Of a stretch of 64,000 bases of DNA, positions 1-11,399 are shown in pieces. The notes below the pieces were generated by a model that was not told the DNA's origin, made no database searches, and was given only the letters and a program-made list of their open reading frames with translations. The stretch is from Theobroma cacao (Eukaryota > Streptophyta > Magnoliopsida > Malvales > Malvaceae). A program made the translations under genes and the position numbers. Location of the stretch: positions 18,741,436 through 18,805,435 of the forward strand of contig NC_030852.1 in NCBI RefSeq assembly GCF_000208745.1, in the 5' to 3' direction. How positions within the stretch are numbered: position 1 is the first letter of the stretch; each line of letters opens with the position of its first letter.

Positions 1-737
1 TTAATTATTATTTTATTCTATATTTTAATATTTATTAATTCATTTTTTTTCTAGCCATCCATTTGTCCTACTTTTTCCACCATGCATTCCCTTTGACTTA
101 TCCAAGTCTTAAGTGAAATTTCCAGATTTTTCCAAAGTTTTGGTGGAGCAAATTTTTCAAAATTACACTTTTGCCCCGAACTTTTCAAAAATTACATTTT
201 TACCCCAAAAATTGAAAATTTTCCATAATGCATAATTTTCACTCCTCATACTCATTTCACACTCCAAATAATTAAATTTGATCAAAATCCTTTCAAAAAA
301 TTAAATTTTCGATTCCGAATGGTAAAATTACCATTTTACCCTTTTACTCCAAATTATACCGAAATTAAAATTTTTCACTTCTAAACCTCAAATCTTACTC
401 CAATAAGTCAAATGGGGCCAAAAATCTTTTCTAAAAATTCCATTTTGTCCTTAGCTGGCAAATGACCATTTTGCCCCTAGATAGCGAAAAGTTCGGTTTG
501 TCTTCAAATTGATCCTCGAACTTCGAATCACCATATTAAACCATTCTGGGACTTTAAAATTCTTAATTTCTTCGTAAATTCTCTATTTGATCTAGTTCGA
601 GGTTTAACTCAACTTTGTTGTACCTCTAGGTACAATACCGACTTTTGTAAATTTTTTTCGGGACTCTCTTAGCATGCAAACATGCTATCCATCACATGTA
701 TGTCATGACAATTATTTTTATAGATTCGGGCTTGTCA
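1..737 (-). repeat. Partial 3' LTR of gypsy element X (runs off left edge)
   Basis: The segment ends in GCTTGTCA at 737 and is followed at once by a pyrimidine-rich tract. On the minus strand this reads as polypurine tract then TGACAAGC, the arrangement expected at a 3' LTR. Much of it resembles the end of the element D LTR (31370-31947): both have runs such as CATTTTGCCCC, GAACTTCGAATCAC and GGTACAATACCG in the same order. X and D LTRs are therefore related but clearly diverged. The other end of the LTR lies outside the window. The boundary is read from the sequence; the link with the pol remnant at 1397-4485 is inferred from orientation. Confidence 0.6.
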
Positions 738-752
738 TCTTCTCCCCCACTT
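738..752 (-). other. Polypurine tract of element X
   Basis: The minus strand reads AAGTGGGGGAGAAGA directly before the LTR start TGACAAGC. Such a tract primes plus-strand DNA synthesis during reverse transcription. It fixes X as a minus-strand element whose 3' end is at the left edge of the window. Confidence 0.6.
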
Positions 753-1396
753 GGATCCACCATATGATCCTTCTTCTTGACTGATTTTAACATTCGACTA
801 AACATTAATATTTTAAAAATTTTATCTTGTCTCCTTGGTACCTGAAATACCTTATTATGCCTCACTTGACTTTTGAATTGCCTTTTATCTCACAAATTCT
901 CCTCTGATAAAATTATTATTATTTTATTGTTATTTTCTCACTTACGGAATATTTTATCCTAAACTACTCTTTTCGTCTTTTATCACTTCTAAACATTTTA
1001 ATTGACCTCAATTTGCATTCGATCAACTTTGTTTATCACTATATCAAAGTATGGGGTATTTCATGTAAGGTAGATCTTGGACTAGAATGTTTATGTTTCC
1101 TTTCATTTTTCCTTCATAGGATCAAATATAGAGGGTCTATAGTCGATCTTGGACTAGAATGTGTGAACTTCCCCTGTTTTTACTTCATAGGGTTAACCTT
1201 CTATGCACTAGGGTTGACTTCTTAGGTCTATATTTCTAATAATTATTCCTTTTAAGGTCTAATCCCATTCTAAATCCCTTCCAAAACCTCCATAACTTTT
1301 AGTTTGTTAATTCTCAAGGATGAAATTAAGGTTTTTAAGTCAACCTAAGTATTTCCTAAGCTTACCAAATTAATTGTCCATTTTATTCAAGTAACG
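753..1396. other. Noncoding 3' part of X with an imperfect 72-bp duplication
   Basis: No recognisable coding frame remains between the polypurine tract and the integrase fragment. In an intact gypsy element the rest of integrase would lie here, so this part is lost or replaced. The string GATCTTGGACTAGAATGT occurs at 1073 and again at 1145, and each copy is followed by a CTTCATAGG motif, giving an imperfect 72-bp tandem duplication. A 70-codon open frame across it (1013-1225) only reflects this duplication and is not a credible gene. Confidence 0.4.
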
Positions 1397-1673
1397 AATA
1401 CTACGGGTTTCTCAGTTGTGTACTTTGAGAAATGGTCCACCATTAGAATTGTTGTCATATCTCCCACTTTAGGAAGTCCTACTATGAAGTCTAAGGAAAT
1501 GCTTTCCCATGGTTTGGTTGGCACTAGTAGAGGCTTGAGCATTCCTCATCGATTTATGTTTCTCCACTTTGTTTTGTTGGCAAATAAGACACGTTTTGGT
1601 ATAATCCATCACATCTTGTCGCATATGAGGTCAATAATAACCTTATTTTAATAATGCAACAGTCCGTTGCTAT
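1397..1673 (-). pseudogene. Gypsy X integrase fragment (zinc-binding and start of catalytic core)
   Basis: Read on the minus strand, this encodes the usual Ty3-gypsy integrase order: QRTVALLK, a GYY.PHMR motif, the CLICQ half of the HHCC zinc finger, then PWESISLDFIVGLP and VDHFSKYTT from the start of the catalytic core. The frame shifts at least once between the zinc finger and PWESIS, and stop codons replace expected tryptophans. After KYTT the similarity ends at about 1397, so the second and third catalytic acidic residues are missing. It continues the RNase H segment that ends at 2815; the two are split by the solo LTR at 1766-2814. It is a dead fragment. Confidence 0.75.
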
Positions 1674-1765
1674 AGTACCCTGTATTTTGATACAGTGGCT
1701 AATAAAGTTTATGGATACCAATTGAGGTTGATTATTGAGTTAAAAGGGTAATTTAAAAGTGAACC
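1674..1765. other. 92-bp segment between the X integrase break and the solo LTR
   Basis: The integrase reading frame breaks near 1673 and the recognisable LTR begins at 1766. The 92 bp between belong to neither. They hold a small inverted motif, CTGTATTTTGATACAG. GCTA occurs just before this segment and again at 2815, so the original insertion may have begun here. It could be an extra inserted fragment or filler DNA from repair. Confidence 0.35.
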
Positions 1766-2814
1766 CGTGAAATCTCGACCTCTATAAAATTGCAACTAGA
1801 AGTAGACGCTATAATGCGGACTAGGGGTAATTTCATAATTTCTCTTGGTGAGCTCCTACGAGTGGGGTTTTTGATGCTATTAAGGTTTAAATAGGCCTAA
1901 GGAATGAATAAGTGATGTGTAATGATGAAAACACGAAGAAAACTAGAAGTGATAATAATTTTCACAATAAGGGCAAAATGGTCATTTTGCATCCCGAGTT
2001 AAAATTTTTAAGTTTTCCTAGACCCGAGCATGTTTAGACTATTATGGACCTTGTCTTGGTATAAAAAGAGTAAAATGATTGCACCAAGGATTAAAGGAGA
2101 ACACATGTAAACTAATACTGTTTCTCACTGCAGCGAGAAACATTCTCTCCTGCATGCTATCCGATTCAGTTTTTGACATATTTTTCACCCATTTAACTTC
2201 GTGGATTGATCATGGGTTGTTGCAACACTATGAGGTTATTAATCAAAGTTTGAAATGAGGGGTTTTTAGTAAGAAATTAAATCAATTGCATTGTTTTTGA
2301 AACAATTGCATCATGATTTCCAAATTCTTCCTATTGATTGCTTGTTCCCTTCTTATGTTCACTCACTGAGTTTTGTACTCATGTTTTTAAAATTAATGTT
2401 TTTAGATTTAGAGGTAGTTGGGACCTAGATTGAGTCACACACATATGCTCGTCTTCTTGGTAGGTACTATGGCATCTTAGTAGTTGTATCTTCACCCAGA
2501 GTCACTCCACTGACAGTCTCGAGTCTATTACTTGTGAACATATATATGTAATGTAAACTACTAAGAGTCATGTTATAAATGGAGTATGTATATGTTGGAT
2601 TGATGATGACAGTACTTTGATATAATATAAATATGAATATTCAGTTGTTATAAAGTATTACTAGAACATTTACTTTTGAGAGTTACAGCACTTCATTTTA
2701 AAGATGATGGATGGGAATGATAATCGAAATTACATAAATAGGCTTGCTTGGGCTTAGTGGGCTATGCCCATTGGGCCCATGTGCCGGTCATGGCTCGGTA
2801 TTTGGGTTGTGATA
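1766..2814 (+). repeat. Degenerate solo LTR of the D family, plus orientation
   Basis: This is the reverse-complement match of the LTR at 5928-7629. It opens with a decayed form of TGTGAGACCTCGACC and closes with a decayed form of GGGTCATGACA. In between it shares the passages GGGGTAATTT, AATAGGCCTAAGG, CATTTTGC and TTTAGACTATTATGGACC, and holds one TCACTGCAGCGAGAAA motif at about 2127. The terminal TG and CA are mutated and flanking duplications are only hinted at (GCTA at 1670 and 2815), so the insertion is old. It splits the X integrase from its RNase H. Confidence 0.75.
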
Positions 2815-4485
2815 GCTACTAACCTAGATGCCCTGCATAAAGAGTATCGTGGCATTCCTACATCAACTTTTACCGCGAATCTCTCACTCTTGGAACAAAT
2901 ATTCATGGTCATTTTGTTAGTAAAGCCTATTTTTCACCTAAAAATATTTGGACTTTCCACTCTGTACCAATTTCATAATGGCGATTGCTTGGGAATCTTG
3001 ATGCAAGTTTTCTTTAATAAGATTACGAATATTTGTGGTCAATTTGCTAGATGTCATTGGCATTATCACCTTGAAAGCTACGAAGTTGGGCTTTTTGCTA
3101 AAGGCATTTGCCACACGATTCACCCTTCCAGCTTTTTGCTTGAAAGAGAAATCAAACTCGGCTAGGAACTCCTGCCATATCACCTGCTTGGCTGTAAGTT
3201 TTGGTAGTGTGAGAAAGTGACTTACAGTGGTGTTGTTAGTTTTAACCACAAATTATGATGCTAGCAAATAATGTCACCAAGCCTATAAACAATGAATCAC
3301 TATTAATAGTTCTGTCTCTTGTGCCTGTATCTCCTCCCAGCTTCGTTGAATTTACAACTTTTAAACGCAATCGAGTTTCTTGCTTGTAACAACACTCCTT
3401 TAAGAGCAAAGTCTAATGCATTTGTCTGTACCTCGAAGGGCTTTTCAATATCTAAGAGTGTTAAGCAGGGTTCGTATCATCACTTCTTTCAAGCCTTCAA
3501 AAGTTTCTTGGCACTGTGGTGTCCAACTCCATTTTCGTCCTTTTTTCAGCAATTTTGTGAGTACTGACATCTTTTTTTAATATCTTTCCACAAATCTTCG
3601 ATAATAATTGGCTACCCTTAAGAATGGGTGAAGTTTGGTCGTATTCTTAGGGGTTGCCCACTCCTTAATAGCCTTCACTTTTCGCATGTCCATTCGAATA
3701 TGACCTTGCTCAATGATATGGCCTAGGAATTGAGTTCAGGTTTGCACAAAGAATCACTTTTCTTTCTTCAAATATAATTGGTTGTCTCGTAGCCTTTTAA
3801 ACACCTATAGTAAATGCTTTTGATGTTGTTCTAGTGTTAAGCTATATACCACAATGTCGTCTAAGTAGATTACAACAAACTTGTCTAGGTAGTCATGAAA
3901 AATCTAATTCATTAATGTACAAAATGTGGCAAGAGCATTGGTTAATTCAAAAGGCATAACAAGAAATTCAAATGCACCATATTGCATGACATAAATGGTT
4001 TTTGGTTCATCTCCATCAATTACTCTTACTTGATGATAACTTGATCTAAGGTCTAATTTGGAAAAATACTTTACACGACTTAACTGGTCAAAAAGGTCTA
4101 CTATAAGGGGAATAGGATATTTTTTTTTTACTGTGACCTTGTTTAAAGCCTAGTAGTCTAGGCATAACCGTAAACTCCCATATTGTGTTTTTTGAAATAG
4201 CACAGATGCCCTAAAAGGTGCTTTTAAAGGTCGGATCAATCTTACTTATATCAGCTAGTCCAATTGTTTCCTTAACTCTACTAACTCCTAAGGAGTCATT
4301 ATGTATGGCCCTTTTGTAGGTGGCTTAATGCTCGGGAACAATTCTATCTCATGATTAACAACTCGTTGGGGTAGTACGACCCTAGGTAGTTATTCTGACA
4401 TCATATCTTGAAACTTTTCCAAAACCAACTTCACTCTATCAGGTATTAGATTTGTGCAATCTTCACCTTTGCATATTGGCATGGT
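2815..4485 (-). pseudogene. Gypsy X pol remnant: RT, RNase H and the following linker
   Basis: On the minus strand, from 4485 downward, one can read the pre-RT motif VVNHEIELFP, then [11 protein letters not shown], then FVVIYLDDIVVYS (about 3841-3900, the RT active site with its DD pair). Next comes an RNase H C-terminal part (open at 2938-3249) with VSHFLTLPKLTAKQ and WQEFLAEFDFSFKQKAGR, and finally the ECHDTL.AGH linker that precedes integrase. Stops and frameshifts are common. The gag and protease that should lie upstream are absent because Athila-1 begins at 4486. The family is Ty3-gypsy, of a chromovirus-like kind judging by the RNase H wording. Confidence 0.8.
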
Positions 4486-5029
4486 TGATAACTCTATGAT
4501 ATATAGTTATTGGGGCTTAATTTTGATAGTAATTTAGCTTAGTTCTTATAGTAATGCATAAAAATTAGTAGATTTTATTTAAATTATTATAAATTAGTAA
4601 TTTAGCCGAGTCAATCTAATCTTAGTTAATTTTATGCCTAATTTGGAGTTAATGTGATTAAGGTAGGTTGTTATTGTGCTTTTGTAGGTGTTAAATGAAG
4701 GAAGAATTTTAATGAAAGAAGGAAAGCAATTTTAAGGTGCAAACTTTCATTGCACATGTCTTGGTATTTCGATCATAACTCTCTCTACAAAAGTCCAAAT
4801 GAGAAGATTCTTAAACTATTAGAAAGCTAAGAGAAAAAGATTCAACTTTTTTATTTATTACTTCATCCAGTTCAGCTTAGAAGGTGGTAAAAAACTTGTC
4901 AAAGTTGAAGTATTAAATGGTTGAGGCCTTGGCCTTGGTGGAGGTAGGTCGTGGCTTACATAGTGTGATGAGGAAATTTGATTGGAATTGACTTCTTTCT
5001 TCACCCAACTTGGCCTAAGTTCAAAGTCC

Positions 5030-5037
5030 TATAAAAT
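5030..5037 (+). promoter_or_regulatory. TATA box of Athila-1 5' LTR
   Basis: TATAAAAT sits at the same place as TATAAAAA at 42532-42539 and 60883-60890 in the two sister LTRs. The conservation supports it as the element's core promoter. Confidence 0.6.
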
Positions 5038-5927
5038 AACTTTTTGACGACTTTTAGAGAAAAAAAAACACACCAGATTGACAACTAAGAATCAAGTCGC
5101 AAAGTCATTGAAGTTGAGAAGAATTTGAAGGATTCAAGAAGACTTGAAAGATCAAGATTATAATTCCTGGGTTCTATCATCCTTTGTAATTCGCCTATTT
5201 TTTCTTAGTTTGATTTGAATGTTTAAATTCTATTTGATGATGATGTGTGACTTGATAGAGAACTAAATTATTAATCTAAGATTATGATTGAACTCAATAC
5301 GTATTTTGACTTATTTATCTCTCTTTTGCTTATGTTTGATGGATTTAAGTTGTTTATTTTATTCAGTTCTTTATGCTTTTAATTGCCTAATCACCATTAG
5401 ATTGAATTGAAAACCTAGGTTAAACCTTGACGAAGGAGATTTAGGTAGACTTTGAATAGAATAACGTATGATCGAATGCATGTAGTTGATTAGGTGGTTT
5501 GATTTGCGTATAAGGTAAACGTACACTTATAAGCCCTATGTAGCCAGCATTGGAGCACAAACTTAATGAATCTGTCTTTAATTTAATTTGCATAGACATA
5601 TCGTAAATTAATTGAGAGAGATATTTTTATGAGAAATTCGACTGAGACTTGTAAATAATTTAGGACTCTAGGTTAGCAACTTAATCCATTAAATTGAGTT
5701 AAGAGAGAGAGACAATAATCAGATGAAGTATTGAGGGACATCGTAATCTTAGGTTTAGAGGTCAATCGGGTTTAGAAAAGTAATTTTGCTAATTAAATTT
5801 AGAGTAGTTTTAGTTTTTAAGTTTTACTTTATTAATTCAATTTTTAGTGTTTGGATAAAATTAGGTTGTGTAATTTTAGAAATTAATAGTAAAAATTAAT
5901 TCAATTCCTTGCAGGATCGACACTCTA

Positions 5928-6690
5928 TGTCATGACCCAATTTTCAGGCCATGACCAACGCATGGGCCCAATGGACGTAGCCCACTAAGCCCAAGCAAGC
6001 CTATTTATATGACCTATTCATCATTCCATCAAAAGTTGCAAAGTCACATCTCATAATTCCAATTCAAAATAATGCTAACCATTTCCATTTCATAGTGGCA
6101 TTACTAATCAAAATATACATATATTGTCTAAAACATACACTTAATAATTTACATCGGGTTTATCTATACACAACAAAAGGAATACTTGATTTCCAGCGGA
6201 GAGACTCGAGTGAAAGTTCAGCTATTGAATGCTGAGATACCTACCAAGGAGACGGATCTACGAGGACACCTTGACCTAGTTACTGGTTGCCTCTTGATCT
6301 GAAAACATGAAGTTAAAAACGGTGAGTATAAACCCAGTGAGTGAACAAAGGAAGGGAAGAAGCAATTGATAAGGAAAGTTTAAAGAAATCATGATGCACT
6401 TATTTTCAAAAACAATGCAATTTAGTTTAGTTCTTATTAAAACCCCTCATTAAACCCTTAATGAGTTAATCACTTGATGATAAAGGATCCATGCACAACA
6501 AAGGATTTGAAGAGTGAAACTTCAATAGCATTCAAGCAAGTCAAGTGAAACGATGGGTCCTCACTGCAGCGGAAAGGCATTCTCGTCGAGGATCAGTAGC
6601 GATGTGCGACGGTATGTGCTCCCCCACATCATGCACATGCTCGGTTGTATTTACAAGCAATAATACTATCAATACATACCATATATATTT

Positions 6691-6752
<62 letters not shown>

Positions 6753-7629
6753 GGCACATGGATTCATTATAATTGCCTTCCACAACGCAAAATGTCTCAT
6801 TAAAAGCTTGATCCCATGCATATTTTAGAGAAAAATAGATAAAATATTTCAATGAATTTAATCAACCACATATGCCCAAAACCCAAAACATTTTAATGCA
6901 AGTTCACTCACCTTGGTGGGTTATAATTGAATTTCTTTTCAAAATTCTTCTAAGCTATTATATAAGCTCCCTCTTTCTCTCTCTAAAACACCTAGCTAGT
7001 GAGAAAAAGTATGGAAGTAAAACTTTTCAGGGGTTTTAAAGTGAGAGAGTGAAAGAGCATAAAGGTTCTATGCAAAAGTGCACAAAAACATGAAAATTGG
7101 AGCTAACTTGAGAGAAGTTATGGAGGTTTTATAACAAGCTTCCAAAGAGGGTGAAAGAAACGTGAGATGGGAGGAAGAAGAAGAAGAAGAAGCTACTAGA
7201 AAAATGAGATGAAGCTACTGGAAGATGATATTTATAGCTCAAGCTTATCCAACTCCACTTAAATTACGAAAATGTCTTTAACAAGTTGGCTTTGTCTTCC
7301 TCCAATCCTTTATGTAATATTTTACTCTTTTGACATTAAGACTAAGTCCATAATAGTCTAGAAATACTCGAGTTCACGAAAACTTAAAAATTTTGACTCG
7401 AGATGAAAAATGACCATTTTACCCTTATATTGGAAATCATCATTATTTTTATTTCCTTTGTCATTTTACCCTTATTTTCATCATTCATTTATGCCTTAGG
7501 CCTACTTAGGCCTTAATATTGTTTGAAAGCCTACTTCAAAGGGCTCACTAAAGAAATGACAAAATTACCCCTGGCCCGTGTTACCGAGTCTACACTTAGT
7601 TATGGGCCTATAGAGGTCGAGGTCTCACA
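5928..7629 (-). repeat. Solo LTR of the D family in the Athila-1 5' LTR, with perfect target duplication
   Basis: Starts TGTCATGACCC and ends GGTCTCACA; CTCTA flanks it at 5923-5927 and 7630-7634. The uninterrupted reading of this site is seen in the solo LTR at 60314, where CACTCTAT runs on directly. It is a single LTR of 1702 bp with no internal coding sequence, so the element was probably lost by LTR-LTR recombination. Orientation follows element D, whose coding strand is minus. TATTTATA at 7229-7236 gives TATAAATA on the minus strand. Confidence 0.92.
6693..6747. repeat. (AT)n microsatellite inside the solo LTR
   Basis: An uninterrupted run of about 27 AT dinucleotides. A similar run in the element D LTR ends at the assembly gap at 30063, so this LTR family tends to carry AT microsatellites. 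Open frames across it that encode Ile-Tyr repeats are artefacts. Confidence 0.95.
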
Positions 7630-7699
7630 CTCTACTCATCATTATATTATCTTTCTGATACGTATTCTTGTGTGGGTAATAAATTGAATAACAAGTTTT

Positions 7700-7717
7700 T
7701 GGCGCCGTTGTCGAGGA
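7700..7717 (+). other. Athila-1 primer binding site (tRNA-Asp type)
   Basis: TGGCGCCGTTGTCGAGGA lies 6 bp after the LTR end. TGGCGCC followed by G-rich sequence is the primer site usual in Athila/Tat gypsy elements, complementary to the 3' end of tRNA-Asp. It marks where minus-strand cDNA synthesis would begin. Confidence 0.8.
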
Positions 7718-7925
7718 GTTGATTTTTAGTTCTTTCTTGTTAATATTAATACCGACCATTTTGAATTTTAATCTAGACTTTTCCTTTTTAAAAATTTTCA
7801 AGTACTTTTAGTCGTTGTTTGAGAAGAGCTCAAAATTTGGAAATTGTTCTTTTTGATCCAGAAATCGAAAAGAGTTTTCGAAGACTTCAAAGGAATAATA
7901 AAAAAGTTTGTGCTCCAAGTAAAAA

Positions 7926-9358
7926 ATGGCTGATCAACAAGGGGAAGAGACCAAGTCTTTGAGGGATTCTGCTGTCTCACAAGTTCAAAGTCTCCACTCT
8001 AGTATCCGAAGACCTCCTATTCAAGCCAACAACTTTGAAATTAAGCCATCAATCATTCAGATGATTTAGACTTTCGTTCAGTTTGGGGGTTTGTCTAATA
8101 ATGATTTGAATGTTCATATTTTAAATTTTTTGGACATTTGCGATACATTTAAGGCTAATGGTGTTATTGATGATGCCATAAGACTGCAGCTTTTTCCTTT
8201 TTCATTGAGAGATAAAGTAAAGGGTTGGTTAAATTCACTTCTTGTTGGTTCCATTAATACTTGGGATGATTTGGCTCAGAAATTCTTAGCAAAATTCTTC
8301 TCACCTGCCAAGACAACAACGATGCAGAATGATATCACTTCTTTCTGGCAATTTGATTCTGAATCACTATATGAGGCTTGGGAGAGGTATAAGGATTTGA
8401 TAAGAAGGTGTCTTCACCATGGATTATCGAAGTGGCTGTAAGTTCAAACTTTTTATAATGGTTTGCTAGGACCTTTTAGAACTACCATTTATGCTGCAGC
8501 TATAAGTACACTTATGAGTAAATCCATTAGTGAGGCTTATGATTTGCTTGAAGAGGTGGCTTCTAATAACTATTAATGGCCACCTAAAAGATTGGGTACA
8601 TGAAAAATTGTTGGAGTTCATGAATTAGATGTGATGAATATTGTATCTACACAATTAGCTTTTTTCACAAAGAAAATAGATAAACTGAGTGTTAATGCTA
8701 TTCAGAATCCCCTTGTGACGTGTGAATTTTGTGGAGAAAGACATTCCAATGACAATTGTCCCATCTATTATGAATCTTGTTAATTTGTTGGAAATAGGCA
8801 ACGAAATAATCCCTATTCTAACACTCATAATCCTAGTTGGAGGAATAATCCTAATTTCTCCTAGAATAACAACCAAGGGTCTTTCCTCCTGAATTTTCAT
8901 CTAGGGCCCCCATGCTAGAGAAAGAGCCTTTAATTGAGGAGATGGTCATGCCATACATGACAAATACTGATGCCTTCATTCAAAGTCTAACATCATCAAT
9001 AAGGAATCTTGAGACACAAGTGGGCTAACTTGCTAATGCTCTAAATGATATACCTCATGGCACCTTACCAAGTGATACTGAGCCCAATCCAAGATGAGAA
9101 GGTAAGGATCATTATAAGGTAATCAATCTTTGTAATGGGAAAAAGGTAAGTAATAAAGCTTTATATTCTAAAACTTCAAGTCAATCTGATAAGAAAGAAA
9201 TTGAAAATGATGCTGAAAAAGAAATTGTGATTAAACAATCTACTGAAAATTCAAAAGAAGAAAAGTCACAATTAAAATATGCTTTTACACCTCCACCACC
9301 TTTGCCTCAAAGATTTCAGAAAGAAAAACTTGACAAACAATTTTAGAGATTTATTGAT
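7926..9358 (+). pseudogene. Athila-1 gag remnant (capsid and nucleocapsid)
   Basis: Starts at ATG 7926 (MADQQGEETKSLRDS). The longest intact stretch (8091-8441) carries the retrotransposon gag core: DICDTFKANGV, LFPFSLRDKVKGWL, WDDLAQKFLAKFF and LYEAWERYKDLIRRCLHHGL. Further on, near 8720-8760, lies a zinc knuckle CEFCGERHSNDNC (CX2CX3HX4C), the form seen in Athila gag. The protein would form the particle shell and bind element RNA. Stops fall at about 8069, 8442 and 8577, with more beyond, so it is inactive. Element C (44444 onward) carries a sister copy. Confidence 0.85.
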
Positions 9359-9931
9359 GTGTTTAAAAAGTTACATATTAATATTCCTTTTGTTGAAGCT
9401 TTGGAACTAACGCCAAGATATGTTAAATTTTTGAAAGACATTCTGTCTAAAAGAAGGAAATTGGGTGAGTTTGAAACTGTTGCACTTATTGAAGAGTGCA
9501 GTGCCATTATTCTAAATAAGCTTGCACTAAAGCTTAAAGATCCAGGTAGTTTTCCTATTCCTTGCACTATTAGTGCTCTTTGTTTTGCTAAAGCTTTATG
9601 TGATTTGGGTGCTAGCATAAATTTGATGCCATTGTCCATTTATAAAAAATTGGGTCTGGAAGAGAGTAAGCCAACTTCTGTGACTTTGTAACTTGTTGAT
9701 CGATCCATTACTTATCCTTATGGTATTGTGGAAGATGTTTTGGTAAAAGTTGGTAAGTTTATTTTTCTAGTAGATTTTATTATTCTTGATATGGAAGAAG
9801 ATCATGAAATACCGATCATTCTTGGGAGACCATTCTTAAGAACTTTTCAAGCTCTAATTGATGTGAAAAAAGGTGAGCTTACTTTAAGGGTTGAAGATCA
9901 ACATGTAACATTTAGTGTTTTAGAGCTTTAA
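9359..9931 (+). pseudogene. Athila-1 aspartic protease remnant
   Basis: Two in-line open stretches (9359-9691 and 9728-9931) encode an aspartic protease: an N-terminal FKKLHINIPFVEAL lead-in typical of Athila, then CDLGASINLMP with catalytic D in a DLGAS variant of the DTGAS motif, and later IPIILGRPFLRT, the conserved ILGRPFL end. The protein would cut the gag-pol polyprotein. One stop codon at about 9689 separates the halves, and the next frame begins a short way on. A sister copy lies in element C at 45942. Confidence 0.85.
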
Positions 9932-9969
9932 AATTTTCTAATGAACATGATAAATGTTTCTCAATTATT

Positions 9970-11399
9970 GTGGTAGATGACATAACGAACAATGAGTTTT
10001 TAGAGAATCATGATGATCCATTGGAAACTTCTTTGAATTTTTCATGTGATATTATTGATGAAAAAGTTCTTGAATATGCTAACCATCTCGATGGCCTATC
10101 ACGTCTCCCAAAATCCCAATTTGAGTCTTTGGAATTATTAATTTCAACTTCACTAATCAAGCTGTCGATTGAAGAACCTCATTCATTTAAGCTCAAATAA
10201 TTGCCTAGTCATTTAAGGTGTGCTTTTTTGGGAAATTCTTCTACACTACCGGTAATTATTTCTTCTTCTCTTTTTGATGAACAGGAAAATAAACTCCTTT
10301 GAGTTTTAAAAGACTACCAAAAGGCCATTGAGTGGACCATTGTAGACATTAAAGGAATTAGTCCATCAATTTGCATGTACAAAACTTTTTTGGAAGAAAA
10401 TCACAATGCAACCATTCAGCATCAAAAAAGGCTAAATCCGATCATGAAATAGGTAGTAAAGAAAGAAATTATCATGTGGCCAGATGCAAGTATTATCTAT
10501 CCTATTTCTGATAGTTCATGGGTAAGTCTAGTCTAATGTGCCCCTAAGAGAGAAGGTATGACTATAGTTTCTAATGAAAATAATAAGCTTACTCCCACTA
10601 GAATTCTGAATTGATGGAGGGTATGTATGGAAATTATAGAAAATTGAACAAAGCCGCTAGAAAAGATCACTTTTCACTACCTTTTATTGATCAAATGCTT
10701 GATAGACTAGTTGGTAAGGGTTTTTATTGCTTTTTGGATGGTTATTCTGGTTATAATTAAATTGCCATTGCTCCTGAAGACTAAGAAAAAACCACCTTTA
10801 CTTGTCCTTATGGAACTTTTGCTTTTTGTATAATGCCTTTTAGACTTTGTAATGCTTCAGCCACTTTTTAGAGACGTATGATGGTAAATTTTTTGATATG
10901 GTTGAAAAGTTTTTGGAAGTATTTATGGATGATTTTTCAAGTTTTGGAATAATTTTGATGATTGTCTATTTAATCTTGCTACAGTACTTAAGAGATGTGA
11001 AGAAACTAATTTAGTTTTAAATTGAGAAAAATGTCACTTTATGGTGCAAGAAGGCATAGTCTTAGGCATCAAGTCTTTAGTAATGGTTTAGAAGTAGACA
11101 AAGCAAAAATTGAAACAATTGAAAAACTTCCACCTCACACCTCTGTTAAAGCCATTCGTAGTTTTTTAAGACATGTTGGATTTTATAAGAGATTCATTAA
11201 AGATTTTTCTAAAAAAATCTAAACCACTTTGTAATTTGCTAGAAAAGGATACTCTTTTTAATTTTAATAATGCTTGCCATGATGCTTTTGTTGAATTGAA
11301 AAAAGACTATTTTCTGCTCCTATCATCACTATCCCTAATTGCAATCTCATTTTTGAACTAACGTGTAATGCTAGTGATTATGAAGTTGGCACAGTTTTG
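9970..11399 (+). pseudogene. Athila-1 reverse transcriptase remnant and start of RNase H
   Basis: A linker frame (9970-10200) ends in PKSQFESLELL..., then broken frames show LPSHLRCAFLG, WTIVDIKGISPSICMYK, KREGMTIVSNENN and NKAARKDHFSLPFIDQML, and the RT active-site region near 10920 with FMDDF in place of the family's Y[LM]DDF. HKCHFMV-like wording and a FYKRFIKDFSK thumb region follow at 11022-11222. Many stops and at least five frameshifts separate these. At 11399 the sequence meets copia A; the RNase H continues at 21468. The enzyme would copy element RNA into DNA. Confidence 0.8.

Larger units (their letters stand above)
4486..7693 (+). repeat. Athila-1 5' LTR, split by a solo LTR
   Basis: It begins TGATAACTCTATG and ends AATAACA just before the primer site. 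After removing the 1702-bp insertion and one copy of its 5-bp duplication, about 1501 bp remain, close to the 1531-bp solo LTR at 60314-61844, which it matches along its whole length. A TATAAAAT box lies at 5030-5037 after the conserved CTTCTTTCTTCACCCAACTTG passage, so transcription probably started a few tens of bases further on. Confidence 0.88.

Noticed and set aside
1013..1225. 70-codon frame with a repeated VDLGLEC motif
   Set aside because: The repeat comes from a 72-bp DNA duplication in decayed element sequence.
6541..6852. 103-codon and 75-codon open frames on opposite strands
   Set aside because: Their middle is the (AT)27 run, which encodes Tyr-Ile repeats on both strands. They lie inside a solo LTR.
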